This document shows, piece after piece, positions 27,504 through 39,413 of a stretch of DNA of 64,000 bases. How positions within the stretch are numbered: position 1 is the first letter of the stretch; each line of letters begins with the position of its first letter. This DNA comes from Cliona cf. orientalis. Taxonomy: Eukaryota; Porifera; Demospongiae; Clionaida; Clionaidae. Below the pieces are notes generated by a model. The model had not been told where the DNA came from and made no database searches. It saw nothing but the letters and a program-made list of their open reading frames with translations. Location of the stretch: contig OZ005692.1 in NCBI GenBank assembly GCA_963930775.1, forward strand, positions 9,095,029 through 9,159,028, given 5' to 3'. The translations under genes and the position numbers were made by a program.

Positions 27504-30500
27504 TCAAGCATCACCGTCAGACAAGCTCCTTTTCCTTGTAGTGGAGCCTCGTAATGGAAAATTCTTTGCCTGTTGCAGTGGGCTTATCCCAGGTGGACAA
27601 GAGATGGACGTTGACTCTGATGCACCGTGATTGCCCTGAGAACTGCCACCTTTGTGAATACTACCACTAGCATCATGCGTGGGATGTCTGAGGCCTAGCG
27701 TCGGGGAACCAGCTGTGCTGACCTTCTCGAGAGGGTGTTGTAACTGAATCTGATTTCCTGATTTGGAAGGTGAAAAAGACTTCTGAGGTGCTAATGGTAT
27801 GACACCAGTGGCTACAGCTGCCTTCTCATTATCTTTATCTCTTCCTGTATTAGGAACTCTATGTGGTGAGCTGGTTGATAGCACATCGGTGAAATTAGGA
27901 CTTAGGTGGTTTGTGATGCTCCGAGCAGGTGAAGGTAACTGCTGGGATTGGCGTCGTCGGTGGCGCTGAGGTGAGATAAACGGAGGAAACTTGGCACTGG
28001 CTTGATGTCGCAGGAACGTCTTGTAAGGTGAAGATTTCTTTTTGATTACGTCTGAAGAGTTAACGGTAGGTGTTGTTAGAGGAGACACATGATGAGGTCG
28101 ATTCATTCCAGAGAAAATGAATGGCATGGAAGGAGAAGAAGTGCTACGACGATGAATCTTCCACCAACGCTCCGGAGAGTTGTTGAGGGATTTGAATTTT
28201 GGGGTGTAATCGGCGGTACTTTCATGTGACGTTGAACTGGAATTTCGTGATCGATGTTGCATCTTAGGGGAGGAATATGGACTTAATCGTTTTACAGAAG
28301 CCTTACTGCCCCTTCGACGGGAGCTGTACAGTGCTTTCTGACGTTTTATCTGCTCCTCTGCAGCTGCAGCATCTTGAAACTGTACTTGCTGGTCATTCTG
28401 TTTCCGAGCTTTGAGATTAGCAGACACCCTATCTACTGCTGCTCTGAATGTAATTCTTGGTGAGTTATTAGCTGAGAGGCTACCGCTGTATTTGCTTCGC
28501 AGAGCCTCTTGGGCAGTGACGATTTGCATATCAAGTGATTTTTTTCTCTCCAAGAGATGTTGCTTTGTTGCTTTTACATCTTTTGACAACACCTCATTCT
28601 CTGCAGGAAGACGATGGAGACTAGATCTAGTAGCGATGGTTCCTGGTTTCCAGACACAGTGCTGCTCACCCTCACGTAGATATTCACTCTCCTTTCGTGA
28701 TATTCTCTTTTTAGGAGGTGATTTGCTAGGGCTTTCTTCTTGACCCACACGTGTGATCTCTGTAGAGAAATCCTTTCTCCTTGGCTCTGGAGTCTTTTCG
28801 GTGTCACTTGCTGTCTCCGTTGTTGTCTTGCTTTTCAGCTGAGCTGAAGAATGGGCTTGGTGTTTATTGATTGGTGATGGATGACCTGATGACCCTTGGT
28901 CGTTGATGGAAAGTGAGTGCAGTGATACTTTATCTTCGTCTGGATTACTAAAACTGGATATCGTATCCTCTTCAGTTGGTTTTTCTTCTTCTGTGAATGT
29001 GAGGTCGTCTGGATTATCTAGAGCTGGAGGAGCCACTGGCTCTAGATCTGAGCATGTCGATTGTGCATGTGACGCCTCACCATTCCCTGCAGCTGGATGT
29101 TCGATTGAGTTACAGGAATCACTTGGTACATCGCTCAGCTCCTCCATGATTGGACTAAGGAATCGCTCCCCTTTGTGACTATCTCCTTCGAGACTATCCT
29201 GGTCACCACTTGAATTCTCATGATCACTACCCTCTCTATGACAGCTCTCCTCCAAAACTATCTCAGCACCCTCACAGTCATCACGAGGCTCTATTTGATC
29301 ATGAGATTCTTGTGACGTCTGGCTCTCTACCAGGAAGGTAGGAGCTACGAGATTTCTTCGTAGACAGAGAGGGGAGTTCCAGAGATCGAGGTCGTATGAT
29401 CTAATTTCATCATCTGTAGTGCTACTAGCTTTTCTATTGGCAGAATTTGATCCTTCATAATCTTCCTGCGAGTCTTCCGAATCCTCAATTGAAACTGCCA
29501 TAGAACTTTTCCTGCAATAAAAGGGGTACCTTATGAGCGCTATACCGGTACCGGGTAGTATATAGCAGTGGTATAGCCTGGGTATTTTGACACCAATATT
29601 CACAAGATTATTATAATATAAGCTTAACTTTCTTTGAGCTTGTGTGAACAATGCTAAACATCAGCTCCTATAATCTTGGCTGTATATACAAATTAAGCAT
29701 CACGTGCCCCCTACTTTCAACACACTTCAGCCACACCAATTTTCATGGGCTATAGCTACACTCCTGATTTTGGTGGAGGTTAAATTACCTGATCACATTT
29801 CTGACACGGCGAATTTCAATATGGAGTTTTGCATGATGGAACCAGTTGCTAGCAACAGCTAACAGAAGGAAGAACAGCACCGACAGCTGCAATATCTGAA
29901 ATTTGAATTGTATTTTAAGATCATGAATTGCTCCTCGGTTTTAAACTCAAGATATTATTGAAAACTGACCAGAATGTGTAAGTAAGGATTCACAGCATCA
30001 AAGCCAAACTGTTGAAGTATGTAGACGCCGGAGGAGGTGTAGCAGTCAAAGCTGGAGCTCTTGCAGCCCGTGTTAAAGTTTCGAAGGAGAAGAAACGATG
30101 ACGCTGAGAAGCCATAGTAGTTGGGATTGATGTAGAAGAGCCAGCGATAACTATGAGATCAAATAATATTCATATAGCTATAATGAATAATTGAGGATCT
30201 GAACTTCTTTACCTATAGAGCATATACCATAGTATACCACAAGTTGCTACATGCAATAGCCGTAATAGCACGTGGGCATGCACTTAAATATAACTCGCTA
30301 TTTTTTTTATCCGCATAGAAGCTACTACACTGACGCCGGCATTTGCCTGGGAATAGCGAGCTTGAGATATACAATGTCATGTGCTATCACAGCCAGTAGT
30401 AGTCTATACTTACCCCCAGTGCATATCGTGGATGGGTATAAAGAAGCCACTGGTGAATCCTGCCACACTTGAGATAACGGGAGAGAGACGGACAGCCTTG

Positions 30501-33500
30501 CTTGGAAAAGCACAGATGAGGGCTATGAGTAGGGAGATCCAGGCTTGATTCAGGGAGATATTCACCACCACAACTTGGACAAAGGTTAAAAAGTTGTAAG
30601 ATGTGGAATTAATCAACTGCAATAATAATATAATATATCAGTTTCAAAAGCTAGCAAGCTGCAAGATTATCCATGCTTAGTCTTACCAATAGATAGAGAA
30701 TCCCAGCACACACCACGACTGGGAAAAATGCTAGCGACACTGCTCTGATGAAACCCTGAATGATCAGGTCAGCTGCATGACCAATACCATCACCATGCTC
30801 ATAGCGATAGACCTATCATAAAAAGAATGTGATATTATGGCTAAGATATCTATACCTTGAGTTCAGAATGACACATATACATGTACATGAAGCACCAATG
30901 TAGTCTCATTAATCCCAGCCCTATTCCCAATTATCAATTGAAAATCTGGGAATAAGGCTATAGGCACTGCATGAGGCTAGCACCAGTAAGTGAGCAAACA
31001 CTATCTAACCTACCTCGAGTGCTGTGAATAAGTTATTGTAGAGGATGGGAAACATGAAGAGAGCACTGGCCACAGAGTAGACACAAAATCCCGACATCAC
31101 CAGCAGAGGAACTGTCTGTTGAAAGTAAACTGTACCGAGAAGAATCCCATAGATGAAGAACACCAGGGGAAGGTAGGCCATTTGGCTGTAGCTGCTCCTC
31201 TTTGATGCTCGGGCTTCTTGACCAGCCAATCGATGAAAGATCCCAGCATGCTTATCATGCACCCTGAAAGAGAAAGAGAGAAAATTAATAGGGGTACTTT
31301 AGGTTATTAAACAGGTACGCCTTCAATTGATATTATTGTGCTACTAATAAGTCATTGAGGTGGGGATATAATAGCCATTCTTATGTATATTTGTAGATAA
31401 TTATTATATATACCTTCTTGCTCCGTATAATGCATAATGGAATTGTTGCTTCATCGTCTTTACTGCTGGCCCATCGACTATTGCAGCAGCGATGATGGCA
31501 TTCCTCACAAACTTTGGTTCATGTGAGGACTGATAGTACTCAGTGATGATCTGACGCAAGGTAGAATTGCCAAGAATATCCATGAGCACATCTGAAAACA
31601 CAACTTATATAATGTCATGTACGTCATTTCACTGTAACCTTGGGCTTATTGGACAATTTGCATACATTGTGTATCTAGCTATGTATAGTAATACTGACCT
31701 GCTGGATTTTGATCCTCTAATTCAGGAATCACAAGTCCTCTTTCAAGGTAGTGTGCCTTTAGTGCTGTCACAAATACTTCATAAGCCTTTTCTGGCACTC
31801 CATGATAGGCAACCTGTCATATTATTATAATAAATTATTGTGACATAATAATAGAAGAAGAGTCCACAATCTGACCATCTAAATGAATAACAAGCCCTTT
31901 CCAATCATCTTATCTTTGCCTCTCACCTTTCCATCGGAAAGAAGAACCAGTCTGTGGAACATGTGGAAGATCTCCAGTCTAGGTTGGTGGATGGTGAGGA
32001 TCACGGTGCGGTTGGAATCAGCCAGCTTATTTAGGTGACTGAGCAACTCAAATGATGAAGCTGCATCCAGCCCTATAAGTAAAAGAGTATTGTCATCAAG
32101 AATTCAGATATTGTGTGGTGGCTAACCTGAAGTTGGTTCATCAAGGAAGATGACACTGGGAAGCTTGAGCAGCTGGAGGGCAATAAGCAAACGTCTCTTT
32201 TGACCACCGCTCAGACCTGGTCCTGTAGCCCCGCCCACAACTGTGTTGGCCAACTCCAGCAAACCAGTCTGTTGAAATCACGACATTGTATGAAGTCAAT
32301 TATACAACCTCAGTCAAGAGCTATATTATAGGGGGGAAACTGGGAATGTTCTAAGACTCAGAGGAGCCGGGGGGATGGCAACAATAGCCCGATCAAAGTG
32401 AAGCTTGGAATGATGGTGATAAGTTAGCTACAGTGACTTACCACAATCATGACCTGTTCTACTCGTTCAAACTTCTCGTACTGGGAGTAATTCTTGGAGA
32501 GTTTGATCTGCGCAGCCAGAGTTAGGTTCTCTCTCACGGTCAGCTCTTCGAAGTAGGGCGTGGCCAACTGGAGCACATAGCCAGTATTGGCCACATACCA
32601 GTCCCGTACCTCCTCCATGATGATCCCATTAACAAAGATCTGACCCTAACATTATGCAAGAAAATAAATCACTAAACAGCATGACGATGTGGACTAGCAA
32701 AAATCCCAAGGATAATCTAGCATCAATATCACACTAGCCAAAAGGAGTTATTTCAGCTTTGGAGCATTACACATTATAAATTTGGGAAAGGATCTCTAAG
32801 GGTAGCCATGTAGCTAGCTATAGATGGCTGATTATAATAACATTTTTGTAAGAAAAGTAACCATAGCTACCTGCATTGTTCCTTTGTGTCTTCGTCCAGT
32901 CAGAAGATCAAGAAATGTTGTCTTTCCACAACCTGTGCATGAAATCAAAATGATATACTGTTAGCATAGAAGTAGTGGGGCACAGAAACGCCATTAAATC
33001 CACCAACATCCTTCCTATTCATATATTCACAGCCATTTTACTAGAATAACAACATAGATCCTGCATATTTGGTTGCTACGCAGCACCAATGTATATAATA
33101 TAGGGTTAGCAAAATTAATCAAAGATTGAAGTTCATCTTGCTTAACGTTTCGAATATCTTTGAATACACTAGTGCGGATGCATAACTTCAATGCACGTAT
33201 AGCTACGCATGGAACTTCACAAACTTACTCACCCGATGGTCCCATGATCCCAATCAGCTCTCCTGGGTTGAAATAGAGAGAAATTCCCTCTAGAATCACC
33301 TTCTCTCTCTTGGACCGCTGTATAACACTGGTTGGTGGTACTTCTTTAATAGCCTCTGCGTTTTCACCATTATTGATTTCACCACAGTACATAATATCTT
33401 TGGCTTCATTATTAATGGGTTGGTCATCTACACCAAGATCCTCAATACATTTGGAACATGAACTATGGTATGAAGTGACAGGGGTTGCCTGAGTACTGTT

Positions 33501-34884
33501 AATTGGTGCTTGCTGATCATGATGCTTATGAATGCTGCTGAGTGCTCTGTCTGATGCTGTATGGGAACCACCAAAGGAAGAAGTACCCGGAGTCGAACTG
33601 GAAATGCTAAACTATAGAAGAATTACATGTGTAGATAACTAGCTGTAGATAGAACGCATACAGCCATAGGCCCATAGATGAAACTAAATAGTGACTCACT
33701 GGAAGGTTTAGTGTCTGATTAGCAAATCTTCTCAGCTTGTATCCCACTCCCTCATTCTCGTGAGTGTGTTTGTAGGACGCTTGCAGAATATGAGCTAAAC
33801 AAGAACCATAATTATACAACCATAATAATAATATACTTATGTACATAATCTCTCAGATTCATTATGCGATCACAAGTGACTCACCCCTTTTCAATCTTTC
33901 GTATCTATGAGCTGGAGTTCTTGAAACATGGTGGGGAGCACTTTCTGTCTCCACTGCCTCAATGCTTGGTTCATAAATACCACTAGGTTCAACAGAACCA
34001 TCCTCGGAACCGAATGAGATGGAAAGAGTATCGAGGGTGGCTTTTGCAGAATGTTCATCCATGATTAGGAGACTTGGTTCAGTGACATCCTTTCTTTGAG
34101 GTGTGTTTGTCATAGAGGTGACACTATAGCCAAGGTCGAGGCAGGACACCGAGATTGCATCGTCATCTGTGCTGCTTGGAAACTGCAATGCAATACAGGG
34201 CATGCATAATATTAATTAGAGTTCCATTTCTACACACAGTTCCTCCCTGCCATGGTTATTTGATTGTTGGCAGTTCAACATTGAAAAACGAAAAGGATTT
34301 TGGTAAGGCTAGAATGAAAGCTTAAGTACATAATTTTTGGTACTAAACCCTTGGAAATCTGTGGCAGGCACAATAGATTACCATGTACCAGGAGCATATT
34401 ATGAGCCGCCGACTTATATTATAATCTCCTGTATGCTAGCTGGCAATATTCACATACCTGTAGTGCTGTTTCCAGGTAAGTGATGGATTCAGAACCAAGT
34501 TGGTCCAAATACTGTTTCTGCTTCCATTCCATTCCACACACCCACAGTGCAAATGTCACCTTCAATACAATACACAAAATAGCAGTTCCTCCCACCAGGA
34601 GAGAAAGAAACACATGCACGCTAGAACTCCAAATGTTGTGATTTAATTCTCCAAGTAGAAACATCTCTGGGCAGGCATCATTGCAGTGAGGACCTTGGCA
34701 GCTATCTCGAAATACAAAACTTGTGTTCATAGTGTATTTATTTTGGTGCCACTTTTGTAAGGCATCCCTAATGCTGAGATCTTGGTTAGCATCTGTGAGA
34801 CGGAAGCTTGTCCAGGTGTTAGACTGAATTGAATGCCTGCATGTGAATAAAACTTAGAATCAATCACTGTCAGATCAGTTGTGC

Positions 34885-34981
<97 letters not shown>

Positions 34982-36411
34982 AGAGGGAGGGAGAGAGAGA
35001 GAACCCACCTAACAACACCAATATCATTTCCAACTTCCACCAATCCATTTCCTAAGAGGCTCTTCCCAGGTTCACCCCACAGAGTAGACGTAGCAAGGTA
35101 AATGTGTTGAAAGCAACCAGTGACATAGAATGACGCCAATCTCAACTCCTTTCCTGTCGCTATTACACTGGAATTCATCTGTCCTCCATACTCAGATACT
35201 ATGCGCAAGAATTCTAAAGCATAGCCTGGTTGGAGTGACTGCTCCTGACTGGCAATAGCCACTAGACCTCTCAAGGAGGCGGAGAGAAGAAACATATCGT
35301 AGAGACTGTTGATTGAGAAGAGAGGGACGTCTGAAGGATAGTATTCGTCACTGCTGAGGAGACAATGGGCCAATATGCAGCAGGGTACTCCATCTATCAG
35401 GTCACTGCACGCATCCTGCCAAGATATGATGTCAAAAAATTCAGCCGATGGTTGAGTAGCTTGATCTGAATTCCCACTGCTCATGGTTGAATTGGCATCC
35501 CCTTGTACACTGAAGCTCACTGCAGAGTCCTCACTATCAACGTGAAAAAAGCCACTGAATTCTTTTGCAATGTCTCCGTTGAAGTTAATGAACCAAGCTG
35601 AGTCTATGATGATACGGATGTCAACCTTTGCTAAATTGTTTTTGAAGAGATCTTGCAACCATCTTACATGATTTATTGCTCCGATACCTCCCGCACTGGA
35701 GCCCACCAATACCAGCTCTGTAGCCTTGTCAAATCCTAAGTTGAGTAGATCAATGACAGCACTCCGGAATATCTCCGCTCCTCTAAAAACAAACTGAAGC
35801 TCAGATGAATCTGGTTCGTATTGGTGCGCAAAAAAGTTCTCTTCGTCTTCAGGACCCAAATCTCTTGTATCATTTCCCAACCAGAGATCACTGCTGCAGT
35901 ACGGTAGAACTACGTGATTATGATGGCAAAATAGAGGGTTTTCTTTACAGTCCCTATCAAGTAGATCTCTGCCGTTGACTACTAAGCCCTTTGGAAATAG
36001 CATCTGATCATTACGGTATCGATGAATTGACGACATGAGAGGAGAAAGGACACTTGCTAAATCTTTCCCTTGAGAAGATCTCCATGCTTCTGCAGCATCA
36101 AACTCCTTATCTGGATCAGAATTGCCAGTCACACTGACTTTGGCTTCTTGTTTCAAGTATTTTGATTGAATGGTAGGGTGGAAGAAACGTTTATTGCACG
36201 TTTCAGGTGAAAAGCACAGACCTCCACTTTCAAGGACGATGATCCATTTTGTGGATCGAGGGTAGCTTTCCTGAAAGAAGCCAGCCCGAGTAAAGTCATT
36301 GCAGAGGGCTCTGGGATTTGAAATATTCACCCATCGCATCTGAGCCCAAGATGCAGGTGGAAATAAAACGCTAATAACTGCCACACCACACAATATACTT
36401 TCAATGGTCAT
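27504..36411 (-). CDS. Notum-type carboxylesterase fused to ABCG half-transporter
   Basis: Seventeen exons form one frame of 2091 codons: 36411-35009, 34836-34458, 34182-33885, 33794-33700, 33611-33233, 32932-32871, 32645-32442, 32268-32127, 32072-31927, 31813-31699, 31591-31414, 31263-31014, 30812-30687, 30616-30414, 30150-29970, 29895-29789, 29511-27504. Residues 1-24 are a signal peptide. Residues 25-530 are a Notum/pectin-acetylesterase domain: [27 protein letters not shown] with nucleophile S239, D372 in SLYDMF, H436 in GCFQH, and the Cys-rich end [12 protein letters not shown]. The exon carrying that end continues into a membrane span (537-568). ABCG part: Walker A GPSGCGKT (849-856), signature LSGGQ (959-963), Walker [11 protein letters not shown] (979-988), then a six-span ABC2-type domain (about 1135-1420). 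The last exon adds 669 Ser-rich residues with a possible coiled coil. Notum removes palmitoleate from Wnt and ABCG proteins export lipids; a shared lipid-handling role at the membrane is inference. Confidence 0.82.
34889..34978. repeat. (GA)n microsatellite in intron 1 of the Notum-ABCG gene
   Basis: About 90 bp of pure GA on the plus strand. It follows the donor at 35008 by some 30 bp on the transcript as a CT tract. It gives a spurious Ser-Leu extension if the exon is read through. Confidence 0.95.
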
Positions 36412-37136
36412 TGTTCAAAACGTGGTTTAGCTAGCTCTAGCTGCATCTAGAAGAAATGGTTTACATACTGGTCACTTGTTTTACTCCATAAGCCATGCAT
36501 GCAAATACTACACAATCATCATCAGTGTTTCCGCTACTTTGTATACTTGAAAGGGGGCACCCCGCCCTGCCACTTGTATTAAATTTTGCAAAAAATGCTG
36601 ACAGCTGCAACAGTGGTTTGCAGTACAGTAGTAGGTATCTTTGGCTTTCCACAATCAGCTCAGAGGCACACTACTAGTGGTTAACTTAGCACGTGCATAC
36701 ATTATAGATTCATGGTATCCCATAATAATATTCAATGATAGTAACCACCCTGTTTGAATTCAGTCCTAGAGGAAACACTGCATCACGGCTGACTGTGGCC
36801 TATAATGATATCACTATTACTCAATTCTATTTGTGACCACAGTATGCCTCAATTACATGAAGTATCTATGCATCCTCCATAGAAAAAAAAATCTACGCTT
36901 TATAGAAAATCTTTCATTGTATACAGGACTTGAGGACTAGTTCATAGATAGCATAGTTGGCTACAGGTTATTGCCAAGTCTGCATTTTGCATAAAAATTG
37001 TATGCTAGACAAAAATAATATACATAGAATAAGTCAAATTATCAAAAGAGCTAGGTACCATAGCGACCAATAACAGTCAATAGACCCAGCACAAACAATG
37101 CATACATAATAATGTGTTGTTCACCAGTATAATTGA
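36412..37136. other. Intergenic region
   Basis: The 725 bp between the Notum-ABCG start and the 7TM stop. No convincing exon, element or TATA box was seen; a 63-codon minus ORF here has no support. Confidence 0.5.
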
Positions 37137-38267
37137 CTACTGGAGTGTTACACTGCTTCCATACCCAGTGTCACTGATAAGAGGTGAAGCTTCCGTCAAT
37201 TCATCGGGATGGGGTACAATAAAGAAGGTGTCACTTGGCTGGGAGACACGATCGGACCTTGGCGCTGTGGCAACCTTCGTAAAATTTGGTACATCAATTT
37301 GTCTGCTAGACATATATGGCTTAAAGCACATACGACCGATCCTCTTGAAAAATGCCAACATCACGTTGATGACAGGATAAAAGCAAAGTAAGTAGCCCAG
37401 GGGGAACACTAATGCACCAATTGGTATGGTGAATGCATGTGCTGACCAAAGACCATAGAGCTGATCACGTCGAGAGATGAGTGTGTAAAGCCTAAGGCTC
37501 AGGTTGCACATGACGATAAGGATGTGGATAAATTGGAAAATCATGACGTAAAGAGTTTTCTTGAGGAGGTGACGGGCTTCCTTGGACATCTTAAAGTAGA
37601 TAAAGGCAAACACGAGGCTTGCAGCCATTCCTACTACGCCTACTGATACATAGAGGCTATAGAATGCCATTTGTGTCACAAAACCTGAAGGTTCACACTG
37701 ATCGTTCAGTGAACGTATCCAGCACCAAGGTCCAGCCACACCATAGCTCTTCTTTACATACGGAAACACAGCAAAACTAGTTGAAATTGAGACGGGTAGG
37801 GCGATGTATACAATCTCCAATGTCACAGAGTAACACTTTGATCTGATGAATCGACATTGAGGAGGAGAGGAAGATCCTTTCATTTTCGTTCCGACGAGAC
37901 AGAGAAGATGGACAACAATCTCGTAGGACAGAATGAACACCAAGACGTATGTCCACTGAGTGAAAAATCCCAGCCAAACACACACGGTCTCTTGTCGTCT
38001 ATAATGCCACTGGTGTTCAATGGTCAGTCCAACTGCAATTTCAGTCAGTAGTGTACCAACGACCAAATAAAGGTAGAGTCGTTGAAAGAGGCTTGAGTAT
38101 GCTTTCTGACAGATCAGGAACAGCAGGATTGCCAGAGTGATTGCAGCACATATGAGTGCTGTGATGTTCCGTAGTCTGTTGAAGAATTTCATGTCCTCAA
38201 CAGTGAAATCGGTACAGTTCATATTGAACTGTGATTCATTCGCAGAGTATGCATCCTCGAGCTCCAT
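37137..38267 (-). CDS. Seven-transmembrane receptor (orphan GPCR), intronless
   Basis: One exon of 376 codons from the first in-frame ATG. An earlier in-frame TTG is not a likely start. The short N-terminus carries glycosylation-type sites (NESQ, NCTD, NITA) and no signal peptide. Seven hydrophobic spans lie near residues 34-54, 62-83, 94-124, 147-172, 198-225, 237-262 and 276-307. Cys96 at the head of span 3 and Cys182 in WCWI of loop 2 probably form the usual disulphide. The hydrophilic C-tail holds acidic and Ser/Thr-rich stretches. There is no DRY or NPxxY motif, so it is not rhodopsin class. The WCWI loop recalls cAMP-receptor-like and secretin-like receptors; exact family and ligand are unknown. 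The surrounding genes (Notum-ABCG, HypX) lie on the same strand but are separate units. Confidence 0.8.
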   Translation of the reverse strand: MELEDAYSANESQFNMNCTDFTVEDMKFFNRLRNITALICAAITLAILLFLICQKAYSSLFQRLYLYLVVGTLLTEIAVGLTIEHQWHYRRQETVCVWLGFFTQWTYVLVFILSYEIVVHLLCLVGTKMKGSSSPPQCRFIRSKCYSVTLEIVYIALPVSISTSFAVFPYVKKSYGVAGPWCWIRSLNDQCEPSGFVTQMAFYSLYVSVGVVGMAASLVFAFIYFKMSKEARHLLKKTLYVMIFQFIHILIVMCNLSLRLYTLISRRDQLYGLWSAHAFTIPIGALVFPLGYLLCFYPVINVMLAFFKRIGRMCFKPYMSSRQIDVPNFTKVATAPRSDRVSQPSDTFFIVPHPDELTEASPLISDTGYGSSVTLQ

Positions 38268-38520
38268 GATTGACCAGCATGAATACGATTCGTTTCGCAA
38301 GCCATACGCTTTAGTGACGACCCTTACCTAGCCAGCTAGTGCTCACGTGGTAGGCATGCAAATTCGATTCTGAAACTTCAGCTATAACATAAACAAAATA
38401 CTGGAAATTCAGGCTGCTTGCTATGTACCGTACTGCAAGCTAGGCAACAGTCATTCTCAGCGTCCATGTAGCTAGCCTAGACAGCTACTGAAATGGAGAA
38501 GATGATGATCTAAAATAACC

Positions 38521-38605
38521 ACAAGAAGTTAGTAGTAATTATTCACCCTAGAGACCATCATTCAATGATGGTCTCTAGGGTGAATAATTACTACTAACTT
38601 CTTGT
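38521..38605. repeat. Perfect 42-bp inverted repeat with 1-nt spacer
   Basis: Arms 38521-38562 and 38564-38605 are exact reverse complements, separated by the single base at 38563. The centre reads CATCATTCAATGATG. It lies about 250 bp upstream of the 7TM receptor start. Transcribed, it would form a 42-bp hairpin. Confidence 0.95.
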
Positions 38606-39221
38606 TAATCAGTTGTAATTATCTAAATGCATCCAGGTGAGTGATTGCATTAGTTAGTGGTTACCAAAATACAGTAAGAGTAGCTATGCCTTCAGTATTC
38701 TGCAGCTGCATGCAGAGTGGGATGATATCATAGGGCATTTTTCCTTTTGAGGCAATTAGACTCAAATCCTATGTCATTTGATTGGTTGGAACCAAGTATC
38801 TGAGTCACTAAGAAAGCCTATAACTTATAACAGTTACACTTTAAAATCTTATTCTATAGAACCAGGCTTATAAGCAACTTAGAAACCCCGTTTTGATACT
38901 AGCTAGCTATAGGGGAATAACTTGCGTCATGTTATTCATGCTTGAGTCTAAACAAGTATTATAATTAGAGCAAGGGACTCTACAGTCTTAAGTAATGCAG
39001 ATATTTATAAAACCCTCATGCAGGCTTTGCCTTTGAGACTATTCTAAATCCTGTAAATCCTAGGCTTCAATATCATATAAGTTATAGTCAAAACTTGGAG
39101 AAAGATGGTGACACTCTAGTATAGCTATGCATGCATGAAATTGTTATTATTACAAAGGGTATACATTAATTAGTGATAATAAAATCTTAACAAAGCCTAT
39201 AATTGTACTATATATATATAC

Positions 39222-39305
39222 AGCCTCATATAGGCCATCCCATGTTTCAAGTTTTCGTGTGTGCAACGGTGAAAAAAATTTAATATGGGATGGCCAGGAT
39301 ATGAG
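39222..39305. mobile_element. Small fold-back element
   Basis: CTCATATAGGCCATCCCAT at the left pairs with ATGGGATGGCCAGGATATGAG-like sequence at the right, around an A/T-rich core. It resembles a shrunken relative of the AGCCTCGT fold-back family. It lies downstream of the HypX-like gene. Confidence 0.6.
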
Positions 39306-39399
39306 ACTATAGGACAGAAATAGCTACAATAATAAAAATACAACAGCTGTTACTATAATATCTAGCAAATTATACACATGATCGATATCGTCAATTAAT

Positions 39400-39405
39400 T
39401 TTATT
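39400..39405 (-). terminator. Polyadenylation signal of the HypX-like gene
   Basis: AATAAA on the minus strand, 8 nt after the TAA stop (39416-39414), implying a very short 3' UTR. Confidence 0.6.
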
Positions 39406-39413
39406 TGTTCAAA

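Noticed and set aside
34727-35008. Ser-Leu-rich continuation of the Notum exon
   Set aside because: A consensus donor at 35008 ends the exon, and the next exon restores the conserved Notum C-terminus.
30410-36411. Treating the esterase and the transporter as two genes
   Set aside because: The exon 34836-34458 codes for the end of the esterase and the first membrane span in one frame, and no stop, ATG-led start or poly(A) signal separates them.
36461-36652. 63-codon minus ORF upstream of the Notum-ABCG start
   Set aside because: No conserved sequence or splice link; the ATG at 36411 already gives a good signal peptide.
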